From contig JAMONK010000196.1 of assembly GCA_027065835.1 (NCBI GenBank), positions 1-7,376 of the forward strand: 7,376 nt of DNA, in the 5' to 3' direction. The notes under the pieces are model-generated. The model was given only the letters and a program-made list of their open reading frames with translations, searched no databases and had not been told where the DNA came from. Numbering within the stretch: position 1 is the stretch's first letter; every line of letters starts with the position of its first letter. Shown in pieces: positions 6,005-7,376 of this stretch. Origin of the DNA: Thermococcus sp. Lineage in GTDB: Archaea; Methanobacteriota_B; Thermococci; Thermococcales; Thermococcaceae. Position numbers and translations under genes: made by a program.

Positions 6005-6269
6005 TTACCGCTATTGCGAAGTCGGGGCATAGCAGCTCGCAGAGCTTGCACTTAACACACTTGTCCGCGTTGACTGGGATCGGGTAGTGGACACCCTTCT
6101 CGCTCAGGTCCTTGCTCCACTCAAAGACCTTCCGGGGGCACATCTCGACACAGACCCCACAGCCCTTGCAGAGAAAAGTGTCGACGTCTATCTCAACGAT
6201 TTCTTCTGCCTTCCCGGTAACCAGGTAGCCTTCCTTAACGACCACGGTCCTCTTTTCGGCATCTGCCAT
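5997..6269 (-). CDS. korD: 2-oxoacid:ferredoxin oxidoreductase subunit delta, 2[4Fe-4S] ferredoxin-like
   Basis: A 90-residue polyferredoxin-type subunit that carries electrons from the catalytic alpha-beta core to soluble ferredoxin. Two complete cluster motifs are visible: Cys34, 37, 40 and 44 (CKGCGVCVEMCP) and Cys71, 74, 77 and 81 (CVKCKLCELLCP), enough for two [4Fe-4S] clusters. The N-terminal 33 residues (KEGYLVTGKAEEIVEID) match the leader segment of KorD-type subunits rather than a free ferredoxin. I start at the ATG at 6267-6269, because AGGTGA lies 5 nt upstream. The in-frame ATG at 6314 lies inside the TATA box of the promoter and cannot be translated from it, and the ATG at 6275 has no spacing to the ribosome site. 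It is the first gene of the operon and the only delta subunit for two alpha-beta-gamma modules, so it may serve both. Confidence 0.93.
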   Translation of the reverse strand: MADAEKRTVVVKEGYLVTGKAEEIVEIDVDTFLCKGCGVCVEMCPRKVFEWSKDLSEKGVHYPIPVNADKCVKCKLCELLCPDFAIAVRW

Positions 6270-6274
6270 AACCA

Positions 6275-6280
6275 TCACCT
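6275..6280 (-). promoter_or_regulatory. Ribosome binding site of the delta subunit
   Basis: AGGTGA on the minus strand lies 5 nt before the ATG at 6267-6269. It overlaps an earlier in-frame ATG (6273-6275), which is therefore an unlikely start. Confidence 0.7.
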
Positions 6281-6311
6281 GCGTTCTGTTAGGTTCTTTT
6301 ACGTTTGTCAA

Positions 6312-6326
6312 CATTTAAACCTTTCG
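6312..6326 (-). promoter_or_regulatory. BRE/TATA promoter of the OFOR operon
   Basis: The minus strand reads CGAAAGG (BRE-like) directly followed by TTTAAATG (TATA box, 6312-6319). This is close to the typical strong promoter shape of Thermococcales. The usual distance of about 25 nt from box centre to start site predicts initiation near 6290, giving a leader of about 20 nt that contains the AGGTGA ribosome site of the delta gene. It is the only strong promoter found for the seven genes. No clear operator repeat is recognised around it. Confidence 0.7.
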
Positions 6327-6380
6327 TGGATGAACATTAACGGGTAAAGAAGAACGGTCGAGTCGGGCGCGGGGATGGTG

Positions 6381-6417
6381 AAAAAACGGGATAAAGTGCC
6401 TTTTAGGGCCAAAATTT
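6381..6417 (-). terminator. Candidate T-run terminator of the RaSEA gene
   Basis: Downstream of the RaSEA stop on the minus strand there is an AAATTTT stretch (6411-6417) and then a run of six T (6381-6386) after CCCG. There is no strong hairpin. U-rich runs alone can stop archaeal RNA polymerase, so this is a plausible end of the RaSEA transcript ahead of the OFOR promoter. The rest of the 6270-6427 intergenic region holds only the promoter described separately and an unassigned stretch at about 6330-6380. Confidence 0.4.
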
Positions 6418-6427
6418 CTTCACGCAC

Positions 6428-7376
6428 CTACCACATTACCAGCTGCCAGTCCAAAAGCCCGTTCTCGGCGATGTAGCTCCACCTCTCCCTGCACTCTGGC
6501 TTGAGGTTCTCAAGGTGGCTCAGGTCCTGCGTGGCCGAGAACTTCTTGATAGCCCTTCCGATAACGCGGTCGTGGTCGGTCAGGCAGTTGTGGGGGCCCC
6601 TCCTCGAGCCGGCACCAACCGGGTCGCTCAGGATTCTCTTGTTCGGGAACTTTTTCTTCGCCCAGATGAGAACTTCGACCGCGCTCCAGAGCCACGGCGG
6701 GCGGTACTCCTTTTTCTCCCAGAGCCGCTCGTAGAGCGTCCCCTTCTGGATGTCGGTGATGTTTATCGAGAAGGTGTCGGTGTATGGCTCGGCCCTGATT
6801 ATGCTCTCCTTGGCGTCCTCTACCCCGTCGCGTTCGCCCAGGAAAATGGGCTTCAGCAGGAGGTAGGTCTTGACCTTCGCCCTGGCCTCGTGCGTTATCT
6901 CCGCGGCCCTAACGAAGTCCTCAAAGGTGTTGCCCTTGTTGATTGAGACATCAGCGATGTCGTCGTTTGCCGTCTCAAGGCCGATTGCAACCTCGAAATG
7001 CTTGTCCGGGACTATCTCGGCCAGCTCCCTGACGGCGTCGTAGCGAACCAGCTCGCTCCTGCTCTCGATGACGATTTCCTCAACGTTGTCCATCTCAGCT
7101 AAAAGCTCGAAGATTCTCCTCCTCGTCTCGGGCTTGAGCTCTCCGTTGTCAAGGAAAGAGCCTGAGGTGAACATCCTAACCGCGAAGGGACCCTTCTTAC
7201 CCTCGATTTTCTTGAGTGCCTCCCTTACGTAGTCCACTATGGCGTCCTGGCTCCACTTCACCTTCGGCGCGGCCGTCGGGTAGGCGCACATGTAGCAGGC
7301 CTGATTGATTCTAAAGCGGTAGCAGCCTATCGTGGGCAGGATTATGAAGAGTGCCGTTCCGGGCTTTCCAGCGACA
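6428..7376 (-). CDS. raSEA: Archaeosine synthase radical SAM subunit RaSEA, partial (5' end beyond window)
   Basis: The reading frame is open from the stop at 6428-6430 to the window edge, giving 315 visible residues, so the N-terminus is missing. It matches the COG1244/TIGR01210 radical SAM family, now known as RaSEA. With ArcS, RaSEA converts the lysine adduct of preQ0 at position 15 of archaeal tRNA into archaeosine. Visible signatures are PTIGC followed 8 residues later by CYMC (a Cx8CxxC iron-sulfur motif encoded at 7286-7324), FTSGSFLDNGE, VIESR, IGLETAND with SINKG, KTYLLLKP, YRPPWLW and the C-terminal DPVGAGSRRGPHNC. The ATG at 7291 falls between the second and third cluster cysteines and would destroy the enzyme, so it is not the start. 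A T-rich tract and the OFOR promoter separate it from the operon on the same strand. The family call rests on remembered family motifs and is strong. Confidence 0.9.
   Translation of the reverse strand, partial: VAGKPGTALFIILPTIGCYRFRINQACYMCAYPTAAPKVKWSQDAIVDYVREALKKIEGKKGPFAVRMFTSGSFLDNGELKPETRRRIFELLAEMDNVEEIVIESRSELVRYDAVRELAEIVPDKHFEVAIGLETANDDIADVSINKGNTFEDFVRAAEITHEARAKVKTYLLLKPIFLGERDGVEDAKESIIRAEPYTDTFSINITDIQKGTLYERLWEKKEYRPPWLWSAVEVLIWAKKKFPNKRILSDPVGAGSRRGPHNCLTDHDRVIGRAIKKFSATQDLSHLENLKPECRERWSYIAENGLLDWQLVMW

Larger units (their letters stand above)
884..6269 (-). other. Seven-gene OFOR operon: delta, alpha1-beta1-gamma1, alpha2-beta2-gamma2
   Basis: Seven genes run in one direction with junctions of, in order of transcription, a 2-nt gap, a 1-nt overlap (TGATG), a 4-nt gap, a 4-nt overlap (ATGA), a 1-nt gap and a 4-nt overlap (ATGA). 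There is no room for internal promoters between the genes, and a strong promoter precedes only the first. The two alpha-beta-gamma blocks (3433-5994 and 884-3436) have the same gene order and colinear homologous proteins, which indicates an old tandem duplication of a three-gene module. Only one ferredoxin-like delta gene is present, at the head of the operon. Co-expression of both enzymes at roughly equal levels is inferred from this layout. Confidence 0.85.

Noticed and set aside
5995..6051. Upstream in-frame start giving a 415-residue alpha1 subunit
   Set aside because: It would overlap the end of the ferredoxin gene by more than 50 nt, and the internal ATG at 5994 has a far better ribosome site and junction.
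6303..6312. GTTTGTCAAC half-palindrome just downstream of the operon TATA box, resembling the SurR site GTTnnnAAC
   Set aside because: The spacing between GTT and AAC is four, not three, and there is no second half-site at the expected distance, so I do not call an operator.
6270..6314. Upstream in-frame start giving a 105-residue ferredoxin subunit
   Set aside because: The ATG lies inside the TATA box, upstream of the predicted transcription start, and the added residues do not resemble the family N-terminus.
6375..6476. Short plus-strand open frame of 33 codons beginning ATGGTGAAAAAA in the intergenic region
   Set aside because: Most of it runs antisense into the RaSEA 3' end. It has no promoter and only a weak purine-rich site upstream, and its T-run counterpart is better explained as a terminator.

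Overview
The window looks like chromosomal DNA from a hyperthermophilic archaeon of the Thermococcales, most likely a GC-rich Thermococcus. The evidence is archaeal: genes are packed with overlapping ATGA or TGATG junctions, ribosome sites are of the GGTG/GGAGG type, and a BRE plus AT-rich TATA promoter (CGAAAGG followed by TTTAAATG) sits upstream of the main operon. The protein families also fit: four-subunit-type 2-oxoacid:ferredoxin oxidoreductases (OFORs) used in peptide fermentation, and the archaeosine radical SAM enzyme RaSEA.

Layout from left to right. At 20-367 (+) is a small COG0720 (PTPS/QueD superfamily) protein. It meets a minus-strand DUF192 gene (364-834) tail to tail, and the two share the palindrome TTAA as both stop codons. 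A pyrimidine-rich tract and a promoter-like site (853-883) separate DUF192 from the large operon. That operon spans 884-6269, is read on the minus strand, and has the order delta - alpha1 beta1 gamma1 - alpha2 beta2 gamma2. A single convincing promoter lies at 6312-6326, and no internal gap exceeds 4 nt. A 158-nt intergenic region follows (6270-6427), holding the operon promoter and a T-rich end for the next gene. The right edge (6428-7376) is a RaSEA gene whose 5' end lies outside the window.

How the genes work together: the operon encodes two complete alpha-beta-gamma 2-oxoacid:ferredoxin oxidoreductase modules but only one 2[4Fe-4S] ferredoxin-like delta subunit. These enzymes oxidatively decarboxylate 2-oxoacids, such as those from amino-acid catabolism, to acyl-CoA and CO2 while reducing ferredoxin. 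Both beta subunits keep the four cluster cysteines and the GDGD...NN thiamine-diphosphate motif, so both modules should be active. They differ at a likely substrate-reading position just after the third cluster cysteine (Arg61 in beta2, Trp62 in beta1), which suggests different substrates. The flanking PTPS-like and RaSEA genes belong to pterin/deazaguanine chemistry, but they lie on opposite sides of the operon with their own signals, so I do not claim a functional link.

I see no mobile element, CRISPR array, tRNA or rRNA. The content is ordinary archaeal metabolism. The points most worth a second look are the tandem OFOR duplication with one delta subunit, the beta-subunit residue split, the PTPS homologue without its usual cysteine, and the start-site corrections.
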